Positions 34,086 through 46,551 of a DNA stretch of 64,000 nt are shown here, piece by piece (positions within the stretch are counted from its first letter, which is position 1; each line of letters begins with the position of its first letter). The translations under genes were made by a program, and so were the position numbers. The notes under the pieces were generated by a model. It saw nothing but the letters and a program-made list of their open reading frames with translations, did no database searches and had not been told where the DNA came from. Source of the DNA: Bromus sterilis (Eukaryota > Streptophyta > Magnoliopsida > Poales > Poaceae); assembly GCA_950022295.1 (NCBI GenBank), contig OX465601.1:76703501-76767500 (forward strand), in the 5' to 3' direction.

Positions 34086-35180
34086 ATGTCTGACGACGAC
34101 CATATGATCCCACAGTGTGACGATTGTGACGATGACTCAGGTCGATGCGATAATCCAGTGTTGGAAGAGGATGAAGAAAGATACTTCTCCCTCACTCTTA
34201 GGTGGGGCTTTCAAAATCTAATGGTATGCAACTTCCGCCACATGTTCTTCTTATGTAAGCATGCTTCACTTAAGTTTTTGTTTTGACATGTAATTATTTT
34301 TATAATCAACTAGCACATCCCCTACTATGCAAGACCTCACGTGTGCGATTTTGTCAGTGTCAAAAATTGGCACGAGAATGGAACAAAATAAGTCAAACTT
34401 AAGACGAAACATGGTATAACTTTAAATGTCAAGGTCATTATTGGACCATAATTCACATTTTTTGTTTGTTCAAATTGGTATGCACTATGCAATGCATATG
34501 CATTAGAGGAGGATATGCAAATAACATTCAATCTTGGACCTCGTCGTCGAGGTAGTGGTAGATTTTGAAATAAAGACATTTGGATGCTAGTGGGCAACAT
34601 GAAGCTGGTTCGATCTCCACGTGAGTTTATTAAACATATTTCACTTGTTTCCTTCCTTATTTCCTTGCTTCCCAAGTTGACAACTTATTTATAATTGCCA
34701 TTTTATCTCTATGCTCCGAAGTATGTACGAAAGATGTTTGATAATACTTTTTATAACGGTGGCTTTGACCTATAAATGGACGAACAAGATGATTTACTCG
34801 ATGTTATTAAAGGTGTAACTATGTATGCGAACTTTTATAATGCTGGCAATTCTTATATGTGTCATTTTTTCTTCAGCTGTTTCCGGGACATATTCGTGAT
34901 ATTAGCATGGTAAGTTTTTTAGTATTCTGTCACTAATCAATGCTTTTAAGAAATGTATTTTTATTAAGTATACTGCATTACTAAGTATTTTACTAATATG
35001 TTCTTCAACAGAGGATCCCGAAGCAATGTGCGCCTAGCTGGGTGCTTGATAAAGGCGAGCTTACAATTTTTTCTGCACGACCATGGGATGTATTCTTCAA
35101 TCATGACTACTCCACTGAAACTGGAAGTGATGGCTGCTTAAGAATGAAAAGGATGAAAATTTTTGGTGGTTAAGAACAAT
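34086..35180 (+). pseudogene. Possible B3-domain-like gene remnant carried by the CACTA element
   Basis: A first exon-like frame starts MSDDDHMIPQCDDCDDDSG and ends near 34225. After an intron-like gap, a segment from 34315 reads IPYYARPHVCDFVSVKNWHE, KLKTKHGITLNVKVIIGP and FFVCSNWYALCNAYALEED in one frame with three stops. A further piece near 35010 reads RIPKQCAPSWVLDKGELTIF. The pattern resembles plant B3-type DNA-binding domain proteins, including a second, shorter repeat of the domain. The assignment is by eye and uncertain. It is broken by stops and is probably a captured and decayed host gene or a transposon accessory gene. Confidence 0.4.
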
Positions 35181-35766
35181 ATAAGAGATGGAGACAAGTT
35201 GTTCTCCATATTACATTATGGAAATGGAGGTGTCTTTTGAATTTTTTTCATTTCACCATGGGGTGATGAGGAGTAGGTTGTTTTCGTACTTGTTGTTTAA
35301 TATTATCTTGTTGGAGGAGTCGTACATGTGTTGGATATTAGCGAAGTTAAACTAGGAAAAGAGCTTTGTGTCCGATACTATCAAAGTTAAACTAGAAAAA
35401 GCCTTTGTGTTGGATATATATTATGATCATGAGATGATATATATGAGATGATCGATTCAAACTATTGTATGTGTATGATATGCTGAGGTGTGTATGTCTA
35501 TAATGTGATGAGAATATTGTGTGCATGAGACTATAAAACCTACACAAACAATTAGGAGAAAATAAGCAAAAATGAAACAAGAAAATGATAAAATGTAACA
35601 GTAGCGTCTGAAACCAGAGAGGCGCTATTGCTACTTCTTCTAGGAGTAGCGAGTTCTGGAACACGCGCTGCTAATAGTTAGCTGTAGAGCCTTATCTGTA
35701 CCGCGGCTACCCGCGCTACCGATGAGCCAATAACGCACGCTACTTCTAGTAGTTTTCCTAGTAGTG

Positions 35767-36166
35767 GGCGCTGGCCCGCGCCACATGCTGGAGCAGCGAC
35801 TTCAGCACATCAATGATGAGTGTGAACACCATCGAGGAGAGTCGGTCAGCCTGATGAAGGCCACGAGCGTGCTGGATCGGTGGGCCCAGAGATCAGCACC
35901 TGGTGGTGGCCGTTGTGAGAAGGAGGGCGGTCCAATCTCGCCAGTGAGGACCAAAGCCGAGGTGCTGAGGGACGTCAAGCAGAAAAGTCCATGACGGAGT
36001 CGAACACACGAACGCTGTCGATCTTGAGGAGCACGCGGGACCGACGGAGGTTGTGAAGCTGGGGCGCTGTCTGCTGGACCAACATGAAAATATCGTGGAT
36101 GTGCGGCCCACGATGAATGTGCTCTGGTTGGCCGACACGAACTCACCGAGCCGTGGTGCGAGGCGC
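35767..36166 (-). pseudogene. LINE ORF2, fingers and palm segment
   Basis: Reads from the Gypsy junction leftwards with FVSANQSTFIVGRT (near 36135), a standard LINE reverse-transcriptase motif, then FLLDVPQHLGFGPHWRDW (near 35975). Frameshifts separate the motifs. It joins the piece at 60592-60973 in frame and the piece at 31800 after the CACTA element. Confidence 0.8.
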
Positions 36167-37776
36167 TGATGTGCGAGATGATGATAATGGTTTCTCGCCC
36201 TTCGTTGGTTACCTCAAATGGAAGGTGAGATGTAGGATAGCAGCAAATTTCCCCTATGTAGAGGATAGGGTTTGTCTCCTGTAGGACTCTGGCAATGATA
36301 AGTAGGTGCCAACGGTACAACTGACGTGGACCCGCAACACAACGGCCCAACAAAGTTTAGAGAGGTTGTCAATCTCTCTGGTCTTGTTGTTTACAAAGGA
36401 TCAAACGCAAGGGATAATGATAATGATAACTAGAAAGTAAAAGCAAGAAAGTAAATAAGCGTGTAAACAGTGATGAGAATATGGACCGGGGTCCCGTGAT
36501 GTTCACTAGTGATGTCTCTCTCCCAAAAGATGATAAAACTGCTATGCGAGGTAAAAAAATACAGCTGGGCAATTGACAGGATTAAAAACGCACCGCAATG
36601 CTAACTATGCTACAAAGAAAGGACGAGGCTCAAAAGCATGGGAGGTACGCCAAAACAAGTAGACCGAAATCCAACTGCATCTACTACTAATCATCCACCT
36701 TGAGATATCTATCCAGAACATCTCGCTGGTATTAAGTTGCGAGCCCCACCCAAAGTGTAAACCCAAAGCAACAGACAACTGCATTAAAAGCACTTTGCGT
36801 AAAGTAAACAATCCTTACAGCCGCGGTTACAAGCACCGTTGTTTCCCCCCTTGTGGCAACAACACATCCCTTATACTCATGTTTCTGTCACTCAAGCGTG
36901 TCATCGGGGGGCATGAACCCACAATCGAGCATAACGTTTCCTCTTGGAGTCACTACCTACTACTTGGCCAAAGCAATAAACAACAATGGAGAACATGCAA
37001 GAATTACTTAAGAACAACAATATAAAAGATAAGAACCAAATATATTACTCAATCACAATCTGAACATAATCTCATAATCCATCAGATCCCAACAACCTCA
37101 GGATAGCAACAACAGAAAGATTACATATGTGCCTCGATCATGTAGGGAAGCTCACAAGGACTAAGCCATGAAGAACAAAGAGGGGAGGAGAACATCACAT
37201 AGCTACTGATCATGGAACCATGGTCCAAATAAAACTACTCACGACACATCCAGGAAGCGTCCATGATGGAGGGAAGGTCCCGGAGGTCAATCCTCCCTCA
37301 GGCAGTGTGCCGGGAAGAAGTCTGCTGGCTCCCGATCTTGGAAGCACGGCGGCAGCGGAACAGAGGCGAGATCCCGAAAAAAGGTTCTCTCTTCGGGGGT
37401 TTCGCGTCACGGAGATTAAATAGGCGAAGGGGGCAGCCAGGGGGCACCAGGGGTCCAGGCGCCCTGGTGGCGCGACCAAGCCCTAGGCTGCGCCACCTGG
37501 CCGCCTGGGCACCAGGTGGGGCCCCTCTGGCCCTCCTTCGGGGTTCCAGAAGCTTCCGTTGCGTTGAATTTGATCTGATTTTCCCGAATTTTTGGAGCAT
37601 TTTTAATATGAGGGAAAACTGAAATAGAAAAACAGCAGAAAACAGGAACTGGCACTGTTGTGCACTGAGTTAATAAGTTAGTCCAAATATGATCAAAACT
37701 GTATCTAGATCATAGCAATATCACACAAAACATGCATGGAACGAGAAGAAATTATCGATACGTTTAGGACGTATCA
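36167..37776 (-). repeat. Outer 3' LTR, subtype 1 (1610 bases)
   Basis: On the plus strand it starts TGATGTGCGAGATGATG and ends GGACGTATCA. Its inner text GATGTAGGATAGCAGC and GAGGATAGGGTTTG is shared with the LTR at 58999-60591 but not with those at 3190 or 38199. The adjacent bases on the right (CCCCCAATCTT) are the complement of the polypurine tract. Confidence 0.85.
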
Positions 37777-38198
37777 ACACCCCCAATCTTAATTCCTCCT
37801 CGTCCTCGAGTAGGTAAATGATAACAAGCATAATTTCTATGGTGACATGCTAGCAACCATATAAGAACTTTGAAAAGTAAAGCAATCAAGGTATGTGATT
37901 CAATTCAAGTCATACCATGCAAGAGTCTATATTAACATTGAAACAAGCAACGAAAGAACATTAGGTGCAAGAGCTCTCGCTGTCCGTGACTCGAATGTCT
38001 CCAAATGGTGTTTGCGTGCTAGAAAAAGGGATAGGGAATACGAGAAAAAAATATTTTTGTTGAGAACTCAATCTAATAAAGTTTCACACTTGGTCTTCTT
38101 TGGAATCTTATCTTGACTCGTCCCCAGACCACTAGCCAGGTACAAGTCAATTTGATCCACTCCTTTTCGATACTTTCAGCACTCATGCAATGGATGAG
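37777..38198 (-). other. Remnant of outer Gypsy internal DNA
   Basis: This 422-base piece is homologous to 39841-40262. It stops at CAATGGATGAG, exactly where the next LTR begins. The homologous copy carries on past that point with CGTGAGCATGAG, so the stop is an insertion junction. Confidence 0.8.
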
Positions 38199-39840
38199 TG
38201 ATGTGCGAGGTGATGATAGTGATTTCTCGCCCTTCGTTGGTAAAACCCAAGTGGAAGGTGTGATGTAGCACAGAAGCATATTTCCCTCAGTAAAGATACC
38301 AAGGTTTGTCTCCAGTAGGACTCCGGAGATGATAAGTAGGTGTCAGCGGCGCAACTGACGCGGACCTGCACACAGACACAAATAACTTTGTTCCCAACGA
38401 AGTTCAGAGAGGTTGTCAATCTCTCCGGTCTTGTTGTTCACAAAGGATCAAACACAAGGGATAATGATAGCAACTGAAAGTAAAATCAGAAAAGTAAATG
38501 AGCGTGGAAACAGTAATGAGGATATGGACCGGGATACGTGATGTTCACTAGTGATGTCTCTCTCCCAAAAGACGATAAAACTGCTATGTGAGGTGAACAA
38601 ATTATAGAAGGGCAATTGATAGGATTATGAACGCACCACAATGCTAACTATGCTACAAAAGAAAGGAAGAGGCTCAAAAGCATGGGCAGAACGCCAAAAT
38701 AAGTAGACCGAAATCCAACTGCATCTACTACTAATCATCCACCTTGAGATATCTATCCAGAACATCTCGCTGGTATTAAGTTGCGAACCCCACCCAAAGT
38801 GTAAACCCAAAGCAACAGACAACTGCATTAAAAGTCACTTTGCGTAAAGTAAACAATCCTTGCAACCGCGGTTACAAGCACCGTTGTTTTCCCCCTTGTG
38901 GCAACAACACATCCCCTAGACTCATGTTTCTGTCACTCAAGCGTGTCATCAGGGGGCATGAACCCACAATCGAGCATAACGTTCCCTCTTGGGGTTACTA
39001 CCTACTACTTGGCCAAAGCAATAAACAGCAACGGAGAACATGCAAGAATTACTTAAGAACAAAAATATAAGAGATAAGAACCAAATATATTACTCAATCA
39101 CAATCTGAACATAATCTCATAATCCATCAGATCCCATCAAACTCAGCATAGCAATAGCAGAAAGATTACAAAAGTGCCTCGATCATGTAGGGCAGCTCAC
39201 GAGGTCTAAACCATGAAGAACAACGAGGGGAGGATAACATCACATAGCTACTGATCACGGACCCATGGTCCAAAGGAAACTACTCACGATACATCCGGGA
39301 AGCATCCATGGTGGAGAGGAGACTCCCGGAGGTCGACCCTCCCTCCGGCAGGGTGCCGGGAAGAGGTCTGCTGGTGCTCCCGATCTCGGAAGCCCGGCGG
39401 CTGCGGAACAGAGGCGAGATCGCGAAAAAGGGTTCTCTCCTCGAGGGTTTCTCATCACGGAGAATATATAGGCAAAGGGGGGCAGCCAGGGGTGCCACCA
39501 GGGGTCCAGGCGCTCCCTGGCGCGGCCAGCCCCTGGGGCGCGCCACCAGGGCGCCTGGGCCCCTGGTGGTGGCCCTCTGGCCCCACTCAGGTTCTTCCAG
39601 AAGGTTCTTCTGCGCTGATATTTTTATCTGATTTTTCCCGAATTTTTGGACCAATTTTTATATGGGGGAAAACTGAAATAGAAAAACAGCAGAAAACAGG
39701 AACTCGCACTGTGGTGCACTGAGTTAATAGGTTAGTCCAAATATGATCAAAAGTGTATGAAAGTGTATCTAGATCATAGCAATATCACACAAAACATGCA
39801 TGGAGCGAGCAGAAATTATAGGTACGTTTTGGACGCATCA
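38199..39840 (-). repeat. Unpaired LTR, subtype 2 (1642 bases)
   Basis: Starts TGATGTGCGAGGTGATG and ends GGACGCATCA on the plus strand. It shares AAAGATACCAAGG and the neighbouring text with the LTR of element A. It is flanked by internal Gypsy DNA on both sides. The five bases before it (ATGAG) are not repeated after it or after the 5' LTR. TATATATTCT at 39470-39461 on the minus strand is a possible TATA box. Confidence 0.85.
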
Positions 39841-42611
39841 ACATCCCCAAGCTTAATTCCTGCTCTTCCTCGAGTAGGTAAATGATAACAGCATAATTTC
39901 TGTGGTGACATGCTAGCAACCATATAAGAACTTTGAAAAGTAAAGCAATCAAGGTTAGAGATTCAATTCAAGTCATAACAGGCAAGAGTCTATATTAGCA
40001 TTGAAACAAGTAACAAAAGAACATTAGGTGCAAGAGCTCTCGCTGTCCGTGACTCAAATGTCTCCAAATGGTGTTTGCGTGCAAGAAGAGGGATAGGGAA
40101 TACGAGAAAAATATTTATTTGTTGAGAACTCAATCTACTAAAGTTTCACACTTGGTCTTTTTCTGGAATCTTATCTTGACTCGTCCCCAGACCACTAGCC
40201 AGGTACAAGTCAATTTGATCCACTCCTTTTCAATATTTTGATCACTCATGCAATGGATGAGCGTGAGCATGAGAGTTGACACTTAGGATGGCACGAGAGG
40301 ACGAGGAGGAAGACAAAAAAGAATGAGAAAGGCTCACATCAATGAGGACAATCATAGGCAAGAGAGGCCAAATGATAGATATGATGTGAGGAGTAGGGAT
40401 TGCCATGCAACATATGCACATATGAGCTAGGAAGCTCTCCAATGGAACTAGTGGGGGTGCATCTAACTTGCTCGCTCATGAAGACCTAGAGCTTGTTTGA
40501 GGAGGCTCATCCTTGGAATATGCAAGCCAAGTTCTATAGTGTGAAGGTCTCCACATAGCTATATGCATAATGATCATCTCTATGGAGTACAAGGATATAA
40601 AGGGAGTACTAGTGTGGATCTCTCAAAAGGATAGTAGTGTTGCCCCTTTCTCTCTTTTTATTTCTTTTTTGTATTTTTTTGTATTTTTGTGTGGCCTCAA
40701 TGGATCTTTCTATTTAACTCTCATTTGTCCACTTTGGGATCTTTATTGTGTCCACTTTGGGATCTTTTCCTCACTTAAGGGCAACACTCTATTTTACAAG
40801 AAAGTATAGGAAATCTTTCACACTTTACAAGGTACTCAAAATCATAAAGAAGATGTAACTATCATGATGTATGCAATATATGCGTCTGCCAGTGTAGCAG
40901 AAACATGTATGACATGAAGATCAAGTCAAGAAGAGGTGGATGTTGCATGGCAATATATCTCGGAAAGGCTATGGAAATGCCTTGATAGGTAGGTATGGTT
41001 GCTGTTTTGAGGAAAGATATAAGGAGGCTTATGATGACAGAGCGTATCATGCCAAGGGTTTGGATGTACCGGCGAAGGTGGACACCAACTCTCAGAGTGA
41101 GAAGAAGGCAATGCACGGCACGGGAGAGGCTAGAAAAATTTGGGAAGGTGGAAGTGTCAACTTTCAATACTTACATTAGTCCGAAGAACTCATGCACTTA
41201 TTATCGATAACTCTCAATCTAATAAGGAGGTTCACAAAGAGACAAGTACCCCGAGGAGGAGTGTATGGGGGTTTGGTTATCCTTGCGCATGCTCGACTCA
41301 TGGTACGTGAGTGTACTCTAATATTCGATCCCTCCAAAGATTGGTGATCCATCTTGTAGCTAGAGTTCTCAACTAGTTTTGTAGGTTTTGAAAATACACA
41401 CGGATTGCCCAAAATACGACACCTATCACTAATAGGCTAAAGCTCTTGACACCAAAAGTTCAGACATTACTCACATCCATACCTCAAAACCATTGCAAGT
41501 TACTACTAGAATTAAATAGCAACCTCAATTACCTACTTTCAAGACAAGACACTACTCAGTGCAAGAACCAACTCTCTTTAACAAGATAAACATGAAAACT
41601 AAAAAGAGTTCCAGCAATAGACTAAACAAAAGCCAAGGCTCTTGCTAAAGACAAACTAAGACTAAAACTAAACATGGCAGCAGCTACGAAAAGATAAAGA
41701 ACACACAACAGCAAAAATATAAGCAGGAAAAATCCTATGATGTGTTCTAGATTGGAGTGGAGCGTGTTTCTCTCCCACACAAAGCAAGATGGGGTCTAAC
41801 TTGTTATGACCAGCAAGCAAAACTAAATAAAACTAAAAATAAAACCTATGAGCGAGACGCTCCAAGCATAGCACATAACGCATGAAGTGATAAAAATATA
41901 GTGAGACGAAGGACGAACTGATGATTGTTGATGGAGAAGGGGATGCACGGGGGCATCCCCAATCTTAGACACTTGAGTCTCCTTGAATATTTATTGGGGA
42001 TGCATGGGGGCATCCCCAAGCTTGAGCGTTTGACACTCCCGGATCTTCTTTCATCATCTTCCATCGCACGCCTGAAAACTCCCTTCATACATAACTCAAC
42101 ATAAGCTGATTAGAGAGGTTAGTACCCTTAATAAAATAAAATTTCCCCACTGGATATAAAGATATTCTTGAAGAGATACTGTTTCTCAAGATTTCCAAAA
42201 AAATTTTTGCAAAGAAAAAGCAAGCTTTAGGTTTGCAAAAGTAAGGAAAGGCAAAACGTGGCAGAATCTGTGAAAAACAGAACAACAGGTAGTAGAGAAT
42301 TTTTTTGGGGCACTTCTGCAACTCAAATAAAAAACTCAAAACATACAAAAGTGTCACAATTGTATATATCACGGTGTGTAAAAATTTCAGCTCAAAAAGA
42401 TGAACTGGTGATTTGTTACGATTTTTTCCGTCAAGAAGACAGAATCTGTTTTCTGGACAGCATGTCACAACTTTTGCTTCCCTTATCATATGAGGTTATA
42501 ACTTGGCACAAAGCTTGAAAATAAAGATGCAACGATGTTGCTATAGTAGTAGCAATAATCAATCCCACTAAAAACATAAGTAAAAACATCTTGGGTTGCC
42601 TCCGAACAAGC
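39841..42611 (-). other. Non-coding internal region of the Gypsy copy
   Basis: Begins with the complement of the polypurine tract (ACATCCCCAAGCTT). From about 41680 to 42611 it is close to positions 15-950 of element A. The hairpin pair GGGGATGC/GCATCCCC recurs at 41939-41960 and 41996-42017. Only short open frames are present. This is where an autonomous element would carry polymerase or env genes. Confidence 0.75.
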
Positions 42612-42616
42612 GCTTT
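42612..42616 (+). other. Target duplication of the Sirevirus, left copy
   Basis: GCTTT at 42612-42616 is repeated exactly at 56762-56766. The surrounding host text joins up with element A (position 941 onward) when the insertion is removed. Confidence 0.9.
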
Positions 42617-43883
42617 TGTAAGAGCAAGTTTTTCCCCCGAAGGTTTTGGTCATTGTTGGACAAAGCAGTAGTGGAACTAATATCGTTTTCGAGTATAAAC
42701 AGATACTTAGGTTTCGAAAGAATGGAGTTTGCAAGTAGAAGGTTGAAGGACAACTCACTGCAGCGAAGCTGCAGTCAACTACCGAAACCTTTGAAGGAAG
42801 ACGACCCCCAAAAATGTCGTTGAAGAAGAAGACACTCTCGAGTAAAAGCGCAACGAGGAGAAGGCTGAAGCTGGTCGAAGACTTAGTCCTTTCACTAGTT
42901 TCTCTTTATTTTCTTGAGTCGTAGGAAAAACCGTATTATCAAGAGGGGTTTGCTAGTTCAGATCTTTGTCCAAGTGAATTTTCTCTGCTCAACCTAAACC
43001 GACAAAAGCCTACAGAGAGAAATCTTACTTAGTCGAGTGAATAGCTCGAAGGCAAAGCCATTGCACTTCGTTCCTTCGAGAGAGAACTCGTTCGGTAAGT
43101 CAGCTTACTTGTTCCTCAAGTAAATTTGTGCAGTGATTGAAATCCGACCGTTGTGGACACACGTCAGGCGGTTGCATCGGGTCACTTCAGTCATTTTACC
43201 CATTGGGATCGACACCTATAAATACCCCGCACCTACCCGCCATTTTGAGTTGGCTGCTCCACTGAAGGTTCTAAGATAGAAGTACTGTGAGCATCCCAAG
43301 AGAGATTCATCGAGAGAAAATCAAAACCCAAGTATAAACAGAGTTGAGAAATTCACAGAGACTTAGGTCGAGATTAGCCGATCTTTTTATCTTGGAGAAC
43401 TGCAAGTCTCCTAGGCGGTTAGGCGTCGCCTGTCAAGCAGTCGAAGAGAAATTGTCGCTGCTGAAGGAAGTTTGTAAAGGTCTCGGAGATGTCCTGAATC
43501 ATCTACCATGAGTGAAAACTGGACAAGCTCGAGGAGTTTGTTGCAGTGGAGAATAGGACGGAGAGAGTTTTGCTCCAGGTGTTCAATCACCAGTCCCTCC
43601 AACCATACGTAGCACTTTGCAGAGTGTGAACTGGTTTACCTAACATCGTCGTGTTAGGCTAGTTTTCCTTCTCGCATTTACATTAAGTATTTACTCGTTG
43701 CCTGTTTGCCGTCGATGTTTTCCTTCGCTCCCAATCCTTTCGATCCATGCATGTCTTTCGATACTGTATTTCCTTCGAGATGCCTGTAGTCCTTCGTGGT
43801 TTGTCTGAATTCCTTCTAAGTTCCTTAGAATTTGTAGAAGTGATCATTCACCCCCTCCCCCTCTGATCATTCTTGAGCTTTCA
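42617..43883 (+). repeat. 5' LTR of the Sirevirus (1267 bases)
   Basis: Starts TGTAAGAGCAAG and ends GAGCTTTCA. It aligns over its whole length with 55495-56761 without net length change. It contains a TATA box at 43217-43224. Confidence 0.95.
43217..43224 (+). promoter_or_regulatory. TATA box of the Sirevirus 5' LTR
   Basis: TATAAATA in the context ACACCTATAAATACCCC. It is conserved in the 3' LTR at 56095-56102. Confidence 0.7.
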
Positions 43884-43885
43884 AT

Positions 43886-43895
43886 TGGTATCAGA
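43886..43895 (+). other. Primer binding site for initiator tRNA-Met
   Basis: TGGTATCAGA, complementary to the 3' end of initiator tRNA-Met, two bases after the 5' LTR. Confidence 0.85.
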
Positions 43896-43953
43896 TCTAG
43901 GAACTCCCTACGCTCTGCGTATTTTGGTCTAACCGCCTGGAGTGTTGTCAAGA

Positions 43954-46513
43954 ATGTCGTTTGTAGCTGTTCGCTCGGGGGAACCGATTCCTATTTACAA
44001 TGGGAAGGACTATCCTTATTGGAAGGACAAAATGAAGAGGAACATCATGGCCATCAACTATGCCGCTTGTGAAGTTATCAAGAATGGTGTAAATGTCAAA
44101 GACAAAAATGCTATCACTCCTGAAGAGGCAAAGAAGATGGACCTTGATTCTGAAGTCTGGGTATTCATCACAAACCATCCGATTCCAGAAAAATATCATG
44201 AAGTCAAGAATATTTCTACGGCCAAAGGTGTCTGGGACTATCTCGAGAAGATTGGTGAAGGTGTTTCTACTCAGAAAGATGCTCGTATTGACACCCTTCG
44301 AAGCAAATTCTATCGATTCAAGAGGCACGAGGGAGAGAAAGTTAACTCCATATACAGCAGACTCACTGCTCTATCAAATGAACTGATTTCCCTCGATGCC
44401 GAAGACATTACCAATCGGATTATTGCCAGAACTTTGCTCCGTTCCCTTGATGATTCCTTCGATCACATTGTGTTGAAGATTAAGGAAAGGACTGATTTCA
44501 AGGATCTTGTTGCCGCTGATATTCTCGAGAGACTCAACACTTTCGAGATGGAAGAAGAAGAAAAATGAGATGTCAATGGAACTCGAAGAAAATCTCATGC
44601 ACTCAAGGCCAAAGCTTCACATCATTCCTCTCCTGAAGCTAGTCCTGAATCTGGAGGTGCCACAGATGATCCCGAGAACATTGGAAAAGATCTGGCACTG
44701 ATAATGAAAATATTCAACCGCTTCCAGAGAAGGAATTCCTCTTCACCGAAGAAAAACCACTCCTCCAGACATTCGAGCAATTCATCACAGCATCGATCAT
44801 CATCCAGAAACTCTTCAGCGAAAGATAACTGCTGCTACAAGTGCAAGAAGCCAGGTCACTTCATTGCTGATTGTGCTCTCCGGGAAATTGAACATAGATC
44901 AAAGAATTCTCATAGCAACTCTTCGAGTAAGTCACACAGATCGAGCAAAAACTATGAGTCGAAGAGATATGATTCAAAGTCCAGAAAAGACAAGAAAGAT
45001 GGTTCTGATGATGACAAGAAGAAGAAGTATCACAAACATCGAGAGAGTTCTTCCTCGAAATCACATTCCTCTCGGCGCAAGAATTCTCACCGTGCCAAAG
45101 CCTATCTGGGTAAAGATATGAACTCTGAAGATGAAGCCTCCGGTTCCGAAGCTGAATCAAACTCAAGATCTGGTTCTGGTTCTGAATCTGATGGAGTTGC
45201 TGGTCTAGCATTTTCTTCGAATAAGACTTCAAGTTCATTCTTCTCCAACCATAGCATTGAAGATGAATTTCCAGCTTACTGCTTCATGGCCAAGGCTAAG
45301 GTATCTTCTTCTAAGAATTCCTACGATACTTCTGATGGATCTGCTTATGAAAGTCACTCTAGGATAAGCTATGCCAAACTCCAAAATTGCTTCTATCCAA
45401 CAAGATGAACTAGATTCTCTAAGTGAAACTATTCAAAAATCTGAGACCTTGTTGATCGATGAGATTGAGAAAGGTCAAACTTTGACAAATGAGCATGCTG
45501 CTCTGAAGGAAAAGTATGATGAACTTTCCTCTCGGCATGATCTTCTCTCAGTGGACTACGAGAAGCTAACCTATGAATTTCTTCAAAGGAAAATGGCTCT
45601 CGAGAAACTGAGAGAGGCTCATGAAGAGTTGGAGAATGTCAATCTCACGCTCATTGCTCAACAGGGCTCAGAAGCTAAAAATGAATCTACTTCACCTTGC
45701 TTGACTTGTTTGGAACGAAGTAAAATTGAGTCTAATTCTGATAAATCGAAAGGAAAGCAATCTATTGTCATTGATGATGCCAACCCCTCGAACAAGGAAA
45801 CTATTACCGAGGAACTCCTTAGGTTGAAAGATTTATTTGAAACAAGCATGTTCAAAAGTGTTCAGGGACACCAGTATCTATGTGATATCCTAAAGAAGGA
45901 ACTTCTTCATAGGAATCCTCAAAAGGAAGGTGTTGGTTTCGAAAGGAAACTCAACCCTGATGGCACCTACTGGGAACCCGAGCAGTATCCGAAAACTGTC
46001 TGGGTTCTGGCGAAAGAAAAGCCCATAGATATTGCTAACCTTTCAGGTTTCAACTGCAAAATTGATAAGGCTATTGTTGATGAATCACTTGATTCTGACT
46101 ACAAGATTATCAAAGATCAGGAAGGAAAGGTGTCTGCGGAATTCTTTGGTACTCCTCCGAAGAATGGTTTCTATAAGCGACAGATTTGGGTTCGCAAATC
46201 TCTCGTAGAAAAACTGCCCCCTAACCATTCTATGCAGGGAAAATCTTCGGTACCACCGAAACATTACTATTCTCTCGAGGATAGAAATGAACCCTTGGTG
46301 CCTGCTTCAAATGTTCCCCAGAAGGAATACTATCGAGTTGATAGAAATGTTTATCGTCATCATGACAATAACGACAAAATTTCTTTTACCTACCAGCACT
46401 CTAACCCCTCGTCGAGGAATTATATTTATGGTGTGCTTGATGGTCCCCCTCGCCAATATGATCCTATTTGCTATAATACCGCTGCTTCATCTAGCACTTC
46501 CATGCCTTCTTAG
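43954..46513 (+). pseudogene. Sirevirus gag with coiled-coil extension
   Basis: Starts MSFVAVRSGEPIPIYNGKDY at 43954 and continues through a UBN2-type capsid region (KDKMKRNIMAINY, GVWDYLEKIGEG, LTALSNELISLDAEDI). A TGA at 44566-44568 interrupts it (CGA to TGA would explain it). The same frame continues into a Ser/Lys/His-rich region with a CX2CX4HX4C zinc knuckle (CYKCKKPGHFIADC, near 44834). Near 45380 the frame shifts and goes on as a heptad-rich coiled coil (KLTYEFLQRKMALEKLREAHEEL is part of it) to a stop at 46511. A long gag with a C-terminal coiled coil fits Sireviruses. Confidence 0.85.
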
Positions 46514-46551
46514 TTACCTGCTCGTTTGTGGGTGGTTAAGAAGAACTAATT

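Larger units (their letters stand above)
31801..35766. mobile_element. CACTA DNA transposon, non-autonomous (3966 bases)
   Basis: Both ends carry the terminal inverted repeat CACTACTAGGAAAA. The bases next to it are GAC (31798-31800) and GGC (35767-35769), a three-base target duplication with one change. Subterminal DNA has repeated motifs such as GCAACGCGTC and its complement. No CACTA transposase was found. The interior holds a GC-rich leader-like block (32090-32290), a 107-codon frame, three diverged repeats and a B3-like gene remnant. It sits in the LINE reverse-transcriptase region, in one unit of a short tandem duplication (GGCCAGCGTCCTG on the minus strand). Confidence 0.88.

Noticed and set aside
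38199..39840. Solo LTR
   Set aside because: A solo LTR would be followed by the host sequence ATGAGCGTGAGC. Instead it runs into its own polypurine-tract side and internal DNA, so it is the 3' LTR of an element that lost its 5' part.
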